This document shows, one piece after another, positions 8,884 to 16,653 of a stretch of DNA of 64,000 bases (positions within the stretch are counted from its first letter, which is position 1; every line of letters starts with the position of its first letter). Location of the stretch: contig CAKTYU010000002.1 in assembly GCA_934633985.1 (NCBI GenBank), positions 111,261-175,260 of the forward strand, given 5' to 3'. The notes under the pieces are model-generated. The model was not told where the DNA came from, ran no database searches, and saw only the letters and a program-made list of their open reading frames with translations. The position numbers and the translations under genes are program-made. Source of the stretch: an uncultured Clostridia bacterium (GTDB taxonomy: Bacteria > Bacillota > Clostridia > Christensenellales > CAG-138).

Positions 8884-9396
8884 ATGGAAAAGAGGAACAT
8901 TACGGTGTCCGCAATAGTGGCGGCTGTTGTACTTATAGGCGACCAGCTCAGCAAGCGCTGGGCGGCGACCTGGCTTAGGGCAAACGGCGAGTATAAAATA
9001 TGGGACGGGGTGCTGCACCTGCGTTACGTCGAGAACAGGGGCGCGGCCTTCGGAATGTTGCAAGGGGGGAAGTGGTTCTTCCTTGCCATAACCGGCATAG
9101 CCTGTGCCGCGATGCTGTATTTTCTCATAAAGGAGCGCAAAAGGCTGCATCTGATGATGACCTTCTCCATTGCGCTGCTGCTTTCCGGCGCGATAGGCAA
9201 CCTTATAGACAGGGTAGCCCTAGGCTACGTCAGGGATATGATATACGTGGCGCTGATAGACTTTGCGGTGTTCAACGTGGCGGATATGGCGGTGACCGTG
9301 GGCTGCTGCCTTCTGGTGCTGGACCTTATGTTTTTCAAGGGGAAAAGGTACATGGAAATGATGGATAAGAAGCCCCGGCCCGGCGAAAATAACTGA
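8884..9396 (+). CDS. lspA: Lipoprotein signal peptidase (signal peptidase II)
   Basis: Membrane aspartyl protease that removes signal peptides from prolipoproteins after diacylglyceryl transfer. The 170-aa protein has four membrane segments. The two catalytic Asp motifs are GNLIDR (D109) and FNVADMAVTVG (D134), and the periplasmic-loop motif RYVENRGAAFGML is intact. Start ATG 8884 is chosen because GGAGAG lies seven bases upstream; the frame is open further upstream without a site. It follows a lipoprotein gene by 23 bases and precedes an rluD-like gene, a lspA-rluD pair widely conserved in Firmicutes. Confidence 0.97.
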   Translation: MEKRNITVSAIVAAVVLIGDQLSKRWAATWLRANGEYKIWDGVLHLRYVENRGAAFGMLQGGKWFFLAITGIACAAMLYFLIKERKRLHLMMTFSIALLLSGAIGNLIDRVALGYVRDMIYVALIDFAVFNVADMAVTVGCCLLVLDLMFFKGKRYMEMMDKKPRPGENN

Positions 9397-9401
9397 TAAA
9401 A

Positions 9402-10394
9402 ATGGTAAAGCTCAGGATAGAACAGGGCGGCGAGGCGGAGGACATACAGGAGCAGGCGTTTACTGCGGATAAGGCGGGGGAGCGGCTGGACGTGTTCTGC
9501 GCCCGCGTAAGCGGCAATACCCGCTCCGCCGTGCAGCGTATGATAATCAGCGGGGACGTGGCGCTCAACGGCGCGCCCGCAAAGCCGAGCGACAAGCTCA
9601 AGGAGGGCGACGCCGTGGCGATAGCCCTGCGCCCGCCCGAGGAAGTGGATATACTGCCGCAGGACATACCCATAGACATAGTTTACGAGGATGGGGACAT
9701 AGCGGTGATAGACAAGCCCAATGGAATGGTGGTGCATCCGGCCCCCGGTAATCCCGACGGCACGCTGGTAAACGCCCTGATGTACCATCTTGACGGGCTT
9801 TCCGGCATAGGCGGGGAGATACGCCCCGGCATAGTACACAGGATAGACAAGATGACCTCCGGCCTTGTGGTGGTGGCGAAAAACGACATGGCCCACGCCT
9901 CCCTCGCGGCGCAGATGAAGGATCACAGCGCCCGCAGGACGTATATTGCGATAGTGGACGGCAACATAAGGGAGGACAGCGGCACCGTTGACGCACCCAT
10001 AGGCCGGCACCCGGCGGACCGCAAGAGGATGGCGGTGGTGCAGGGCGGGCGGAACGCTGTGACCCATTGGCGTGTGCTGGAGAGATACGGCGCGTATACC
10101 CTCATCGAGGCGAAGCTGGAGACAGGCCGCACGCACCAGATAAGGGTACACATGGCATACATAAAGCACCCCGTGGCCGGGGACGCGGTATACGGCGCGG
10201 CAAAGCCGAGGCTGGGCCTTGAGGGGCAGGCGCTCCACGCGGCAAGGCTGGAGCTTACGCACCCCCGCACAGGCGAAAGGCTGGTATTTTCGGCAAGGGT
10301 GCCGGAATACTTTAGGAGCGCGCTTAAAAGGGCGGGAAGGAACGACGAAAGGGACATAGAGGACACCTTAAAGGAGAAGCTTGGGGAGAGTTGA
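9402..10394 (+). CDS. RluA-family pseudouridine synthase (RluD-like)
   Basis: Converts uridine to pseudouridine in rRNA (or tRNA). The 330-aa protein has an N-terminal S4 RNA-binding domain (about 20-85) and the RluA catalytic core. The catalytic Asp is D149 in HRIDKMTSGL, followed by the ETGRTHQIRVHMA strand and HPVAGDAVYG. The order and the gene's place after lspA match Bacillus ylyB, an RluD homologue, but the exact target nucleotide cannot be read from sequence. The ribosome-binding site is weak, and the gene starts five bases after the lspA stop, so it is probably translated by coupling. Confidence 0.92.
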   Translation: MVKLRIEQGGEAEDIQEQAFTADKAGERLDVFCARVSGNTRSAVQRMIISGDVALNGAPAKPSDKLKEGDAVAIALRPPEEVDILPQDIPIDIVYEDGDIAVIDKPNGMVVHPAPGNPDGTLVNALMYHLDGLSGIGGEIRPGIVHRIDKMTSGLVVVAKNDMAHASLAAQMKDHSARRTYIAIVDGNIREDSGTVDAPIGRHPADRKRMAVVQGGRNAVTHWRVLERYGAYTLIEAKLETGRTHQIRVHMAYIKHPVAGDAVYGAAKPRLGLEGQALHAARLELTHPRTGERLVFSARVPEYFRSALKRAGRNDERDIEDTLKEKLGES

Positions 10395-10398
10395 GCCT

Positions 10399-11088
10399 AT
10401 GGGCGCTAAGGACGGCAAGGGCGGCAGGAAAAATAAGCAAAGCAACGGCGGCGCGCTGGCGGGAACGCTGTTTACGGCGGCCATGATATGCTGCTGCGCG
10501 CTCATATACCTGCTTTCAAGGGGCGGAAGGTATTCCGCAAAGGACGCCTCCATGGATATGCCGCCGCAGCCCACCGCACAGGTAGAAAGGGTATATCCCG
10601 CAGTGGATGTATTCTTTGAGCGGGCAAGGGGCTATGGCTTTGACGCCGGGTATACCGAGGACGAGGGCTATGCGCCGGACAGGGGCTATGTGCTGGAGCG
10701 CGGCGGCCTCGACGGAGGGGAAATTGTGCTGTCCATGCGAAGCATGGGCGTGTGCGGCTTTACACTGATACTGCCGGAGGCGGCGAGGCCGGACGATCTG
10801 CCCGACGACCCTACGCCGGTGGAGCTTTCGCTGTATGAGCAGCGGCTGGGCCGATATGAGGCGGAAAGCGCATGGCTGGATAAAAACCTCGGAAGCCTTA
10901 TCAGCGGGATAGACGTGGGCGGCGAGGTGACGTATGCGGACAAGACGGATATGGCGACGCTTATATGGCAGACCGCAAAGGACGGCAAGGCGAAGGACAT
11001 AGAAGGAGACTGGGGCAGGTTCTCGGTCATACGCAAGGAGGGCGCGGAGGGAAACAAAATATGCGTTTCCTTTTCGCTTAAGGACTGA
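10399..11088 (+). CDS. Single-pass membrane protein of unknown function
   Basis: I do not recognise a family. The 229-aa product has a basic, Gly/Lys/Asn-rich cytoplasmic start (residues 1-17) and one hydrophobic segment (about 18-41) with a CCC cluster. The outside-facing remainder is acidic and Tyr/Gly-rich, with repeated GY/DRGY-type patches at about residues 75-97, and probably folds as a small alpha/beta domain. The ATG at 10399 has GGGGAGAG upstream; a TTG at 10381 is possible. It starts just after the rluD-like gene and is the last gene of the polA-lspA run, so it may share envelope expression, but no function can be assigned. Confidence 0.75.
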   Translation: MGAKDGKGGRKNKQSNGGALAGTLFTAAMICCCALIYLLSRGGRYSAKDASMDMPPQPTAQVERVYPAVDVFFERARGYGFDAGYTEDEGYAPDRGYVLERGGLDGGEIVLSMRSMGVCGFTLILPEAARPDDLPDDPTPVELSLYEQRLGRYEAESAWLDKNLGSLISGIDVGGEVTYADKTDMATLIWQTAKDGKAKDIEGDWGRFSVIRKEGAEGNKICVSFSLKD

Positions 11089-11227
11089 CTTATATAAAAA
11101 TAAATCAAAGCTTAATCAACTTTTGATGGGTTTGTAATACTTTTGTGATGAAAAAGTCCCTGCGGCAGGCTATAATATACTTGCAAGTGAGAAATGGTCG
11201 GTCCCTTTCAAGACTACCAGAGATTTT

Positions 11228-11258
11228 GCGGCTCCTGTCACAAACGGGAGCCGCTTTT
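11228..11258 (+). terminator. Terminator hairpin upstream of clpC
   Basis: A 10-bp stem (11228-11237 with 11045-type partner at 11245-11254; GCGGCTCCTG/CGGGAGCCGC, one G-T pair) with a seven-base loop, then TTTT. It lies about 140 bases after the upstream operon and about 75 before clpC. A good -10 box (TATAAT 11171-11176) precedes it without an obvious -35. It may end the upstream operon, or a short leader transcript running toward clpC. Confidence 0.7.
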
Positions 11259-11260
11259 CG

Positions 11261-11289
11261 TTGCTTGAAGGATGCTTTTGCATTAAAAT
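11261..11289 (+). promoter_or_regulatory. Candidate sigma-A promoter for clpC
   Basis: TTGCTT (11261-11266), a 17-base spacer and TAAAAT (11284-11289), placed directly after the terminator hairpin and 41 bases before the clpC start. No CtsR heptad repeat (GGTCAAA type) or CIRCE element is visible around it. Confidence 0.55.
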
Positions 11290-11330
11290 AGAAATACGGA
11301 AGAAAAACGTTATAAATTAGGAGGTCGGAT

Positions 11331-13751
11331 ATGGACTTCATAGATAGATTTACAGAGGGGGCCCGCCGGGCGCTTGCGCTTTCACAGGACAGCGCCAAGG
11401 AGATGGGCCACAATTACGTGGGCAGCGAGCATCTGCTGCTGGGGCTCATAAAAGAAGGCGAGGGTGCGGCGGCACGCGCCCTGGCACAGCTGGGCATACG
11501 GGAGGCGGACGTATCCGCACGGGCGGACGAGCTGGTGGGCCACGGCGATTATCACTTTACCGACAGCTTCGGCTATACCCCGCGCACAAAGAAAATACTC
11601 GAGCTCAGCCTTTATGAGGCCAAGTCGCTTAAAAACAGCTATATAGGCACGGAGCACATACTCCTTGCTATAATGCGGGAGAAGGACTGCGTCGCCGTGC
11701 GGATATTAGAGGATCTCGGAGTGGACTTTACGCTGCTCTACCAGATGCTTGCGGGAACCACGAGGAAGCCGGAAGGCGCAAGGGCCGCGGCGGAGGACGA
11801 GGGCACTCCGGTATTGAACAAATACGGGCGCGACCTTACAAGGCAGGCCAAAAACGGCGAGCTTGACCCGGTGATTGGCCGCGAAAACGAGATACAGCGC
11901 ATAATACAGATACTATCCCGGCGCACGAAGAATAACCCGGCGCTCATAGGCGACCCCGGAGTGGGCAAGAGTGCAATAATAGAGGGCTTGGCCCAGCGCA
12001 TAGCCTCAGGCAACATACCGGAGCTGCTCAAAAACAAGCGGGTGGTGACGCTGGATCTCGGCGGCATGCTGGCAGGCACGAAGTACCGCGGCGAATTTGA
12101 GGAGCGCATAAAGGCCGCCATAGACGAGCTGATAGAAAACAAAAACACCATACTCTTCATAGACGAGCTGCATACCATAGTGGGCGCGGGGGCCTCGGAG
12201 GGCAGTATAGACGCCTCGAATATAATGAAGCCCGCCCTTGCCCGCGGCGAGATGCAGGTGATAGGCGCCACCACGCAGGACGAGTACCGCCGCTATATAG
12301 AAAAGGACGCGGCGCTGGAGCGGCGCTTTCAGCCTGTGACGGTAGGCGAGCCGTCGAAGGAGGAGGCCGTGGAGATACTTTTTGGCCTCAGGGACAGATA
12401 TGAGGCGCACCACAAGGCCACCATCACAGACGAGGCCATACGGGCGGCGGTAGAGCTTTCGGACAGGTATATTTCGGACAGGTTTTTGCCGGACAAGGCG
12501 ATCGACCTCATGGACGAGGCTGCGAGCCGCGTGCGCCTTGCGGCGTTTGTGGCTCCGGACGAAATGAAGGAGCTGGACGGCAAGCTGGCCGAGCTTCTCA
12601 AGGAAAAGGAGGAGGCGGTAAATAACCAAAACTTCGAGCGGGCCGCCGCCATACGCGATGAGGAGCGGGCAATACGCGACGAGATGACCTCGAGAAAGGC
12701 AAGCTGGGAGCGGGAGCGGGAGGGCCGCAAGTGCATCGTAACCGAAAACAGCATCGCGGAGGTGGTTAATGCCTGGACGGGCATACCCGTGAACCGGCTC
12801 ACAGAGGACGAGAGCGAGAAGCTGCTGCACCTTGAGGATGAGCTTCACAAGCGCGTCATAGGGCAGGACGAGGCGGTGACGGCGGTAGCGCGGGCCATAC
12901 GCCGGGCGCGGGCGGGGCTTAAGGATCCCAAGCGCCCCATAGGCTCGTATCTTTTTCTCGGCCCTACGGGGGTGGGCAAGACCGAGCTTTCAAAGGCCCT
13001 GGCTGAGGTGATGTTCTCAAAGGAGGACGCCATGATACGCCTGGATATGTCGGAATACATGGAGTCCCACAGCGTAAGCAAGCTGGTAGGCTCGCCCCCG
13101 GGCTATGTAGGCTTTGACGAGGGAGGGCAGCTTACCGAGCGCGTGCGCCGCAAGCCCTACTGCGTCATATTGCTGGACGAGATAGAAAAGGCGCACCCGG
13201 ATGTGTTCAACATACTCCTGCAGGTGTTGGAGGAGGGGCGGCTGACGGATTCCAAGGGCAGGACGGCGGACTTCCGCAACACCATAATAATAATGACCTC
13301 TAATATAGGCGCTGCGGCCGCAGCGCGGAGGAACACCGTGGGCTTTGGAAGCGAAAACAAGGCTCTCACCTATGAGCGCATGCGGGAGGCCATGATGGGA
13401 GAGCTTAAAAAGACCTTCTCGCCGGAGTTTTTGAACAGGATAGACGAGATAATAGTGTTCCACCCGCTGGAGCAGGAGCAGGCGGCGAGGATAGTGCGCC
13501 TTATGCTGAACGGCGTGGCCGACAGGCTGCGCGAGCGGGGCATAGACCTGACGTTTTCCGAGGGCGCGGTAGAGCAGCTTTCGCGGGACGGCTTTGATCC
13601 GGTGTACGGGGCGCGTCCGCTGCGGAGGGCTATACAGCATCAGGTTGAGGACAGCCTCAGCGAGGAGCTTCTCTCCGGAAGGATACGCCTCGGGGATAAA
13701 GTAAAGGCGAAATCAAAGGGCGGAAAGCTCGCCTTTGAAAAGACGCGCTGA
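11331..13751 (+). CDS. clpC: ATP-dependent Clp protease ATP-binding subunit ClpC
   Basis: AAA+ unfoldase that feeds proteins to ClpP. The 806-aa chain has the double Clp-N repeat (about 1-145), AAA1 with Walker A GDPGVGKS (about residue 207) and a coiled middle region with a UVR-like segment NQNFERAAAIRDEERAIRDE. AAA2 follows with GPTGVGKT (about 544), then the ClpB-type C-terminal domain. The UVR segment and length identify ClpC rather than ClpB, ClpA or ClpE. The usual ctsR-mcsA-mcsB genes are not beside it: the gene appears alone between two hairpins. Start ATG follows TTAGGAGG. Without McsB nearby, phospho-arginine adaptor control may be lacking or encoded elsewhere. Confidence 0.96.
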   Translation: MDFIDRFTEGARRALALSQDSAKEMGHNYVGSEHLLLGLIKEGEGAAARALAQLGIREADVSARADELVGHGDYHFTDSFGYTPRTKKILELSLYEAKSLKNSYIGTEHILLAIMREKDCVAVRILEDLGVDFTLLYQMLAGTTRKPEGARAAAEDEGTPVLNKYGRDLTRQAKNGELDPVIGRENEIQRIIQILSRRTKNNPALIGDPGVGKSAIIEGLAQRIASGNIPELLKNKRVVTLDLGGMLAGTKYRGEFEERIKAAIDELIENKNTILFIDELHTIVGAGASEGSIDASNIMKPALARGEMQVIGATTQDEYRRYIEKDAALERRFQPVTVGEPSKEEAVEILFGLRDRYEAHHKATITDEAIRAAVELSDRYISDRFLPDKAIDLMDEAASRVRLAAFVAPDEMKELDGKLAELLKEKEEAVNNQNFERAAAIRDEERAIRDEMTSRKASWEREREGRKCIVTENSIAEVVNAWTGIPVNRLTEDESEKLLHLEDELHKRVIGQDEAVTAVARAIRRARAGLKDPKRPIGSYLFLGPTGVGKTELSKALAEVMFSKEDAMIRLDMSEYMESHSVSKLVGSPPGYVGFDEGGQLTERVRRKPYCVILLDEIEKAHPDVFNILLQVLEEGRLTDSKGRTADFRNTIIIMTSNIGAAAAARRNTVGFGSENKALTYERMREAMMGELKKTFSPEFLNRIDEIIVFHPLEQEQAARIVRLMLNGVADRLRERGIDLTFSEGAVEQLSRDGFDPVYGARPLRRAIQHQVEDSLSEELLSGRIRLGDKVKAKSKGGKLAFEKTR

Positions 13752-13866
13752 CGGCACAGGGCATTATTAACAATTTGTTTAAGGTATCCGGGGTTACAAA
13801 GCGCGCACTTGGGTGTACAATATAAAAAGAACCTTTTAGGTATATTTTTGACGACAGGTGCGGAAT

Positions 13867-14658
13867 ATGACGGCATTGACGAAAAGGACGATTGCATTAC
13901 TGCTTTGTATAGCGGCGCTGATGAGCTTTGGCGCTGCCTTTGCCGTGCCCGTAACAGGTCGTGATGAGCCTGCAAAGCGGGGTGGGGCCCTGCCCAAAGC
14001 CACGGATATGCCGGAGCAGCCTCTCAAGGACGTTATCATAGGCATAGACCCGGGCCATCAGCTCAAGGCGGATAACGGGCAGGAGCAGATCTCCCCGGAT
14101 GACGAAAAGACCACCAAGGATCGCATGACAAAGGGCTGCGTCGGCGTCCGCTCAGGCGTGAACGAATACGACGTGAACCTCGCCGTGTCATTAAAGCTCA
14201 TGTCGCTGCTTCAAAAGGCGGGCGCCTCGGTAGTCATGGCACGCACGAAGAACGATGTGTCGATCTCCAATAAAGAGCGGGCCGAGATGATGAACGACGC
14301 AGGGGTGGACTTTTGGATAAGGATACACTGCAACAGCTCCACGTCAAAGCTGACCGAGGGCGCGCTGGTGATAGCGCCCGCAAAGAAGATGGCGATAGGC
14401 GCGCAAAGCGAGGCGCTGGGCAAGGCGCTGCTGGGCGAGTTCTGCGCCGCCACGGGGGCGGTCAACAGGAGCGTGATATACGCCGCCGATCAGACCGGCT
14501 TCAACTGGTCGGAAAATCCGGTGGTCACAATGGAAATGGGGTATCTTTCCAACCCGAAGGAGGATACCAGGCTGTGCCGGGCGTCGTATCAGGACGCATG
14601 TGCCGCGGGCATTTATAACGGCATAATAAAATACATAGACGGGGGGGACGGGCAATGA
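13867..14658 (+). CDS. Secreted N-acetylmuramoyl-L-alanine amidase (Amidase_3)
   Basis: Zinc amidase that cuts the bond between MurNAc and the stem peptide. A signal peptide (residues 1-26, ending AAFA) directs export. The zinc ligands are H64 (GIDPGHQ), E100 (SGVNEYDVNL) and H154 (RIHCNSS), and the catalytic Glu is E223 (TMEMGYLSNP). The mature protein is a bare catalytic domain of about 235 aa with no SPOR, SH3 or LysM binding domain. CwlC/CwlD-like sporulation enzymes share this build, so a role in spore or vegetative wall turnover is possible. ATG 13867 is preferred over GTG 13858 because CAGGTGCGG precedes it. The stop overlaps the next start by four bases. Confidence 0.92.
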   Translation: MTALTKRTIALLLCIAALMSFGAAFAVPVTGRDEPAKRGGALPKATDMPEQPLKDVIIGIDPGHQLKADNGQEQISPDDEKTTKDRMTKGCVGVRSGVNEYDVNLAVSLKLMSLLQKAGASVVMARTKNDVSISNKERAEMMNDAGVDFWIRIHCNSSTSKLTEGALVIAPAKKMAIGAQSEALGKALLGEFCAATGAVNRSVIYAADQTGFNWSENPVVTMEMGYLSNPKEDTRLCRASYQDACAAGIYNGIIKYIDGGDGQ

Positions 14659-15518
14659 AGAAAATAGCGGCGCTCGTCCTTGCGATAATAATGGCGGCTT
14701 CCCTAATGGGCTGTGCGCCCAAGGAGGAGCCGGCGGCCGTCGAGGAGCCTCAAATGACGCCGGAGCCGGAGCCGCAGGAGACCGAGAGCGCAATAGAGCA
14801 GAACCCGGTGTCGGCATTCTATGCCGGATATAAGTCGGCCACGGAAGCCATGGCGGAGCTTTTCCGCAGCCGGCTCGAGGAGGATAAAAGCGCGGAGGCA
14901 GCGGATACGCTGCTTTACCTTGCAGATCACGATATGCAGGTATCGGAGGGCAACGCCACCTTCGGCTGGCTGCTCTCCACGGATACGGCGGATCAGTTCG
15001 CATCCTCTGTGACGGGCGCGGCGGAGGGCAAGGGCTCCATAGCCCCCCACGGAGTAGTGATAGACGATGGCGAGGAGGCGGCCGAGGAGGACGAGGCGGA
15101 AAAAGCCGAGGCTACGCCTACTGCCGAGGCTACGCCTGTCATTACCGATGAGCTCACACCCACCATACCGAACGGCGACGGGCAGGAGACTGCCGAGGCG
15201 GGGGATGAGCAGGAATCGGGATATGATCTTAAGTTTGAATATGCTGACGGAAGGAAGCTTTTGGGCAGCTTGAACGGCTCGGTACTGAGCTTTTACGCGG
15301 AGGGCCGGGATAAGTACAGCGTTACCATAGAATTTCAGGACAACGTATGGGTGTCCACCGTCACGAGGGAGGACGGGACCGTAACCACCCTAAGATGCGA
15401 CGCGGACGGCTTCCATTTTACAGTATCCAAGGAAAAGGGGAAGGACGTGCCGGACGAGAAGGTATACGCCTGGCTCAGCGACGGCACCGGCGCAAAGCGC
15501 GAGGACGTTTCGGCATAG
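14655..15518 (+). CDS. Putative lipoprotein, unknown function, paired with amidase
   Basis: A 287-aa protein with signal peptide and lipobox SLMGC (Cys20). An acidic Pro/Glu-rich linker follows, then an alpha-helical stretch (about 50-125). A second acidic linker contains the duplicated AEATP unit, and a C-terminal beta-rich domain (about 190-280) is a plausible small beta-sandwich. I do not recognise a Pfam family. The ATGA overlap with the amidase gene suggests coupled translation and a joint function at the cell surface, for instance as a localisation partner or regulator. That is inference from position only. Confidence 0.75.
   Translation: MKKIAALVLAIIMAASLMGCAPKEEPAAVEEPQMTPEPEPQETESAIEQNPVSAFYAGYKSATEAMAELFRSRLEEDKSAEAADTLLYLADHDMQVSEGNATFGWLLSTDTADQFASSVTGAAEGKGSIAPHGVVIDDGEEAAEEDEAEKAEATPTAEATPVITDELTPTIPNGDGQETAEAGDEQESGYDLKFEYADGRKLLGSLNGSVLSFYAEGRDKYSVTIEFQDNVWVSTVTREDGTVTTLRCDADGFHFTVSKEKGKDVPDEKVYAWLSDGTGAKREDVSA
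15105..15137 (+). repeat. Two-copy 15-base direct repeat inside lipoprotein gene
   Basis: GCCGAGGCTACGCCT occurs at 15105-15119 and 15123-15137 with an 18-base period, encoding AEATPTAEATP in the linker of the lipoprotein. It is a low-complexity coding repeat that could vary in copy number between strains. Confidence 0.8.
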
Positions 15519-15530
15519 ATGAGCAAACAA

Positions 15531-15556
15531 AAAGGACGGCATTGGCCGTCCTTTTT
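15531..15556. terminator. Bidirectional terminator between convergent genes
   Basis: AAAGGACGGC/GCCGTCCTTT stem with a four-base ATTG loop and flanking A and T tracts. It serves the lipoprotein gene on the plus strand and mrp on the minus strand. Confidence 0.9.
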
Positions 15557-15571
15557 AAGTTTGCCCTGTGC

Positions 15572-16393
15572 TTACAGGCTTAGTATCTTATCCAGCGCGG
15601 GCTGTATCGGCGCCGTGTCTATGCTTTCGACATTGCCGCTGTCGCACGCCGCTGCGGCGGCGGGGTCGATGGGCAGCCGGGCCAGAAGGGGTATGCCGTA
15701 GGTGGTGGCTATATCCTCCACGTGGCTGTCGCCGAATACCTTTATTTCATGGCCGCAGTCGGGGCAGGTGAAGTAGCTCATGTTTTCCACTATGCCCAAT
15801 ACGGGGATATTCATAAGCTCCGCCATGCGTACCGCCTTGGCGACCACCATTGAGACGAGGCTCTGGGGGGAGGTGACGACTATTATGCCGTCTATGGGCA
15901 GGCTCTGGAATACCGTGAGGGGCACGTCTCCGGTTCCCGGAGGCATATCCACATACATATAGTCTATATCCTTCCAGACCACCTCTGTCCAGAACTGCTT
16001 TACGACGCCCGCTATGACGGGGCCGCGCCATACGACGGGGTCAGTGTCGGATTCGAGCAGCAGGTTAATGGACATTATATCGACGCCGCCGCTGCTTTTG
16101 CAGGGGAAGATGTGGCTTGCGCCGTCTCCCATGGCGTGCTCCTTGATGCCGAACATCTTGGGTATGGAGGGGCCGGTGATGTCAGCGTCCAATATGGCGG
16201 TATTAAAGCCGCGCTTGTTGGTGGCGGAGGCCATCATGGCGGTGACGAGGGATTTGCCCACGCCGCCCTTGCCGCTTACTATGCCTATGACCTTCTTTAC
16301 CCTGCTGAGCTCGTTAAGCTGTTCCTTTGGTATCTCTCGGGAACCGCAGTCGCTTTGGCTGCAGCTGCTGCAATCATGGCTGCATTCACTCAT
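15572..16393 (-). CDS. Mrp/NBP35-family Fe-S cluster carrier ATPase
   Basis: P-loop ATPase thought to carry and transfer iron-sulphur clusters. Of 273 aa, residues 4-16 hold a Cys-rich N-terminus (C4, C8, C11, C16), resembling the N-terminal cluster motif of NBP35/NUBP1. The deviant Walker A is GKGGVGKS at 41-48. Further on, PPGTGDVPLTV is the Mrp signature and CPDC is the C-terminal C-x-x-C that bridges the dimer cluster. ATG at 16393 is chosen because GGGAGAAAGG precedes it. The gene is divergent from a cysteine desulfurase gene, which supports a link with sulphur or Fe-S metabolism. It ends at the bidirectional terminator. Confidence 0.93.
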   Translation of the reverse strand: MSECSHDCSSCSQSDCGSREIPKEQLNELSRVKKVIGIVSGKGGVGKSLVTAMMASATNKRGFNTAILDADITGPSIPKMFGIKEHAMGDGASHIFPCKSSGGVDIMSINLLLESDTDPVVWRGPVIAGVVKQFWTEVVWKDIDYMYVDMPPGTGDVPLTVFQSLPIDGIIVVTSPQSLVSMVVAKAVRMAELMNIPVLGIVENMSYFTCPDCGHEIKVFGDSHVEDIATTYGIPLLARLPIDPAAAAACDSGNVESIDTAPIQPALDKILSL

Positions 16394-16455
16394 TTTTTTC
16401 GCCTTTCTCCCGCCGTTTTTGCGTCGGGCCGCATATTCAATATATTGTTGATACA

Positions 16456-16484
16456 ATATTACAGCACTTTTCGCCGTGAGTCAA
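16456..16484 (-). promoter_or_regulatory. Sigma-A promoter for mrp
   Basis: On the minus strand TTGACT (16484-16479), a 17-base spacer and TAATAT (16461-16456). It is about 63 bases upstream of the mrp start. Confidence 0.75.
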
Positions 16485-16537
16485 ATGGATAGATAATGGG
16501 CGGGACGGGATAAATGCGTAAAAATGTAGTGAAATGA

Positions 16538-16546
16538 TGGTATAAT
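16538..16546 (+). promoter_or_regulatory. Extended -10 promoter for cysteine desulfurase-thiI
   Basis: TG-G-TATAAT at 16538-16546 is an extended -10 element. No good -35 is seen 17 bases upstream. It lies about 108 bases before the cysteine desulfurase start, leaving a leader of roughly 100 bases in which I see no known riboswitch. Confidence 0.6.
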
Positions 16547-16653
16547 ATATGTTATCATATAGTGCGGACTGTCGGGTATGCCCTACTTGCGCCGCGTTAC
16601 ATATAATATAATGCGGGGATACCCCGACGAAATATGATACGGAGAGATGATAA

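Noticed and set aside
11165..11180. TATAAT at 11171 as the main clpC promoter
   Set aside because: No -35-like hexamer lies 15-19 bases upstream, and a hairpin terminator lies between it and clpC. The TTGCTT-17-TAAAAT at 11261 fits better.
11100..11260. T-box, riboswitch or CtsR operator upstream of clpC
   Set aside because: No T-box consensus, no GGTCAAA heptads and no known riboswitch core. Only a plain hairpin and promoter-like boxes are seen.
15555..16500. Mobile element or inversion to explain the single minus-strand mrp gene
   Set aside because: No inverted terminal repeats, target duplications or transposase are present, and its promoter and terminator are normal.
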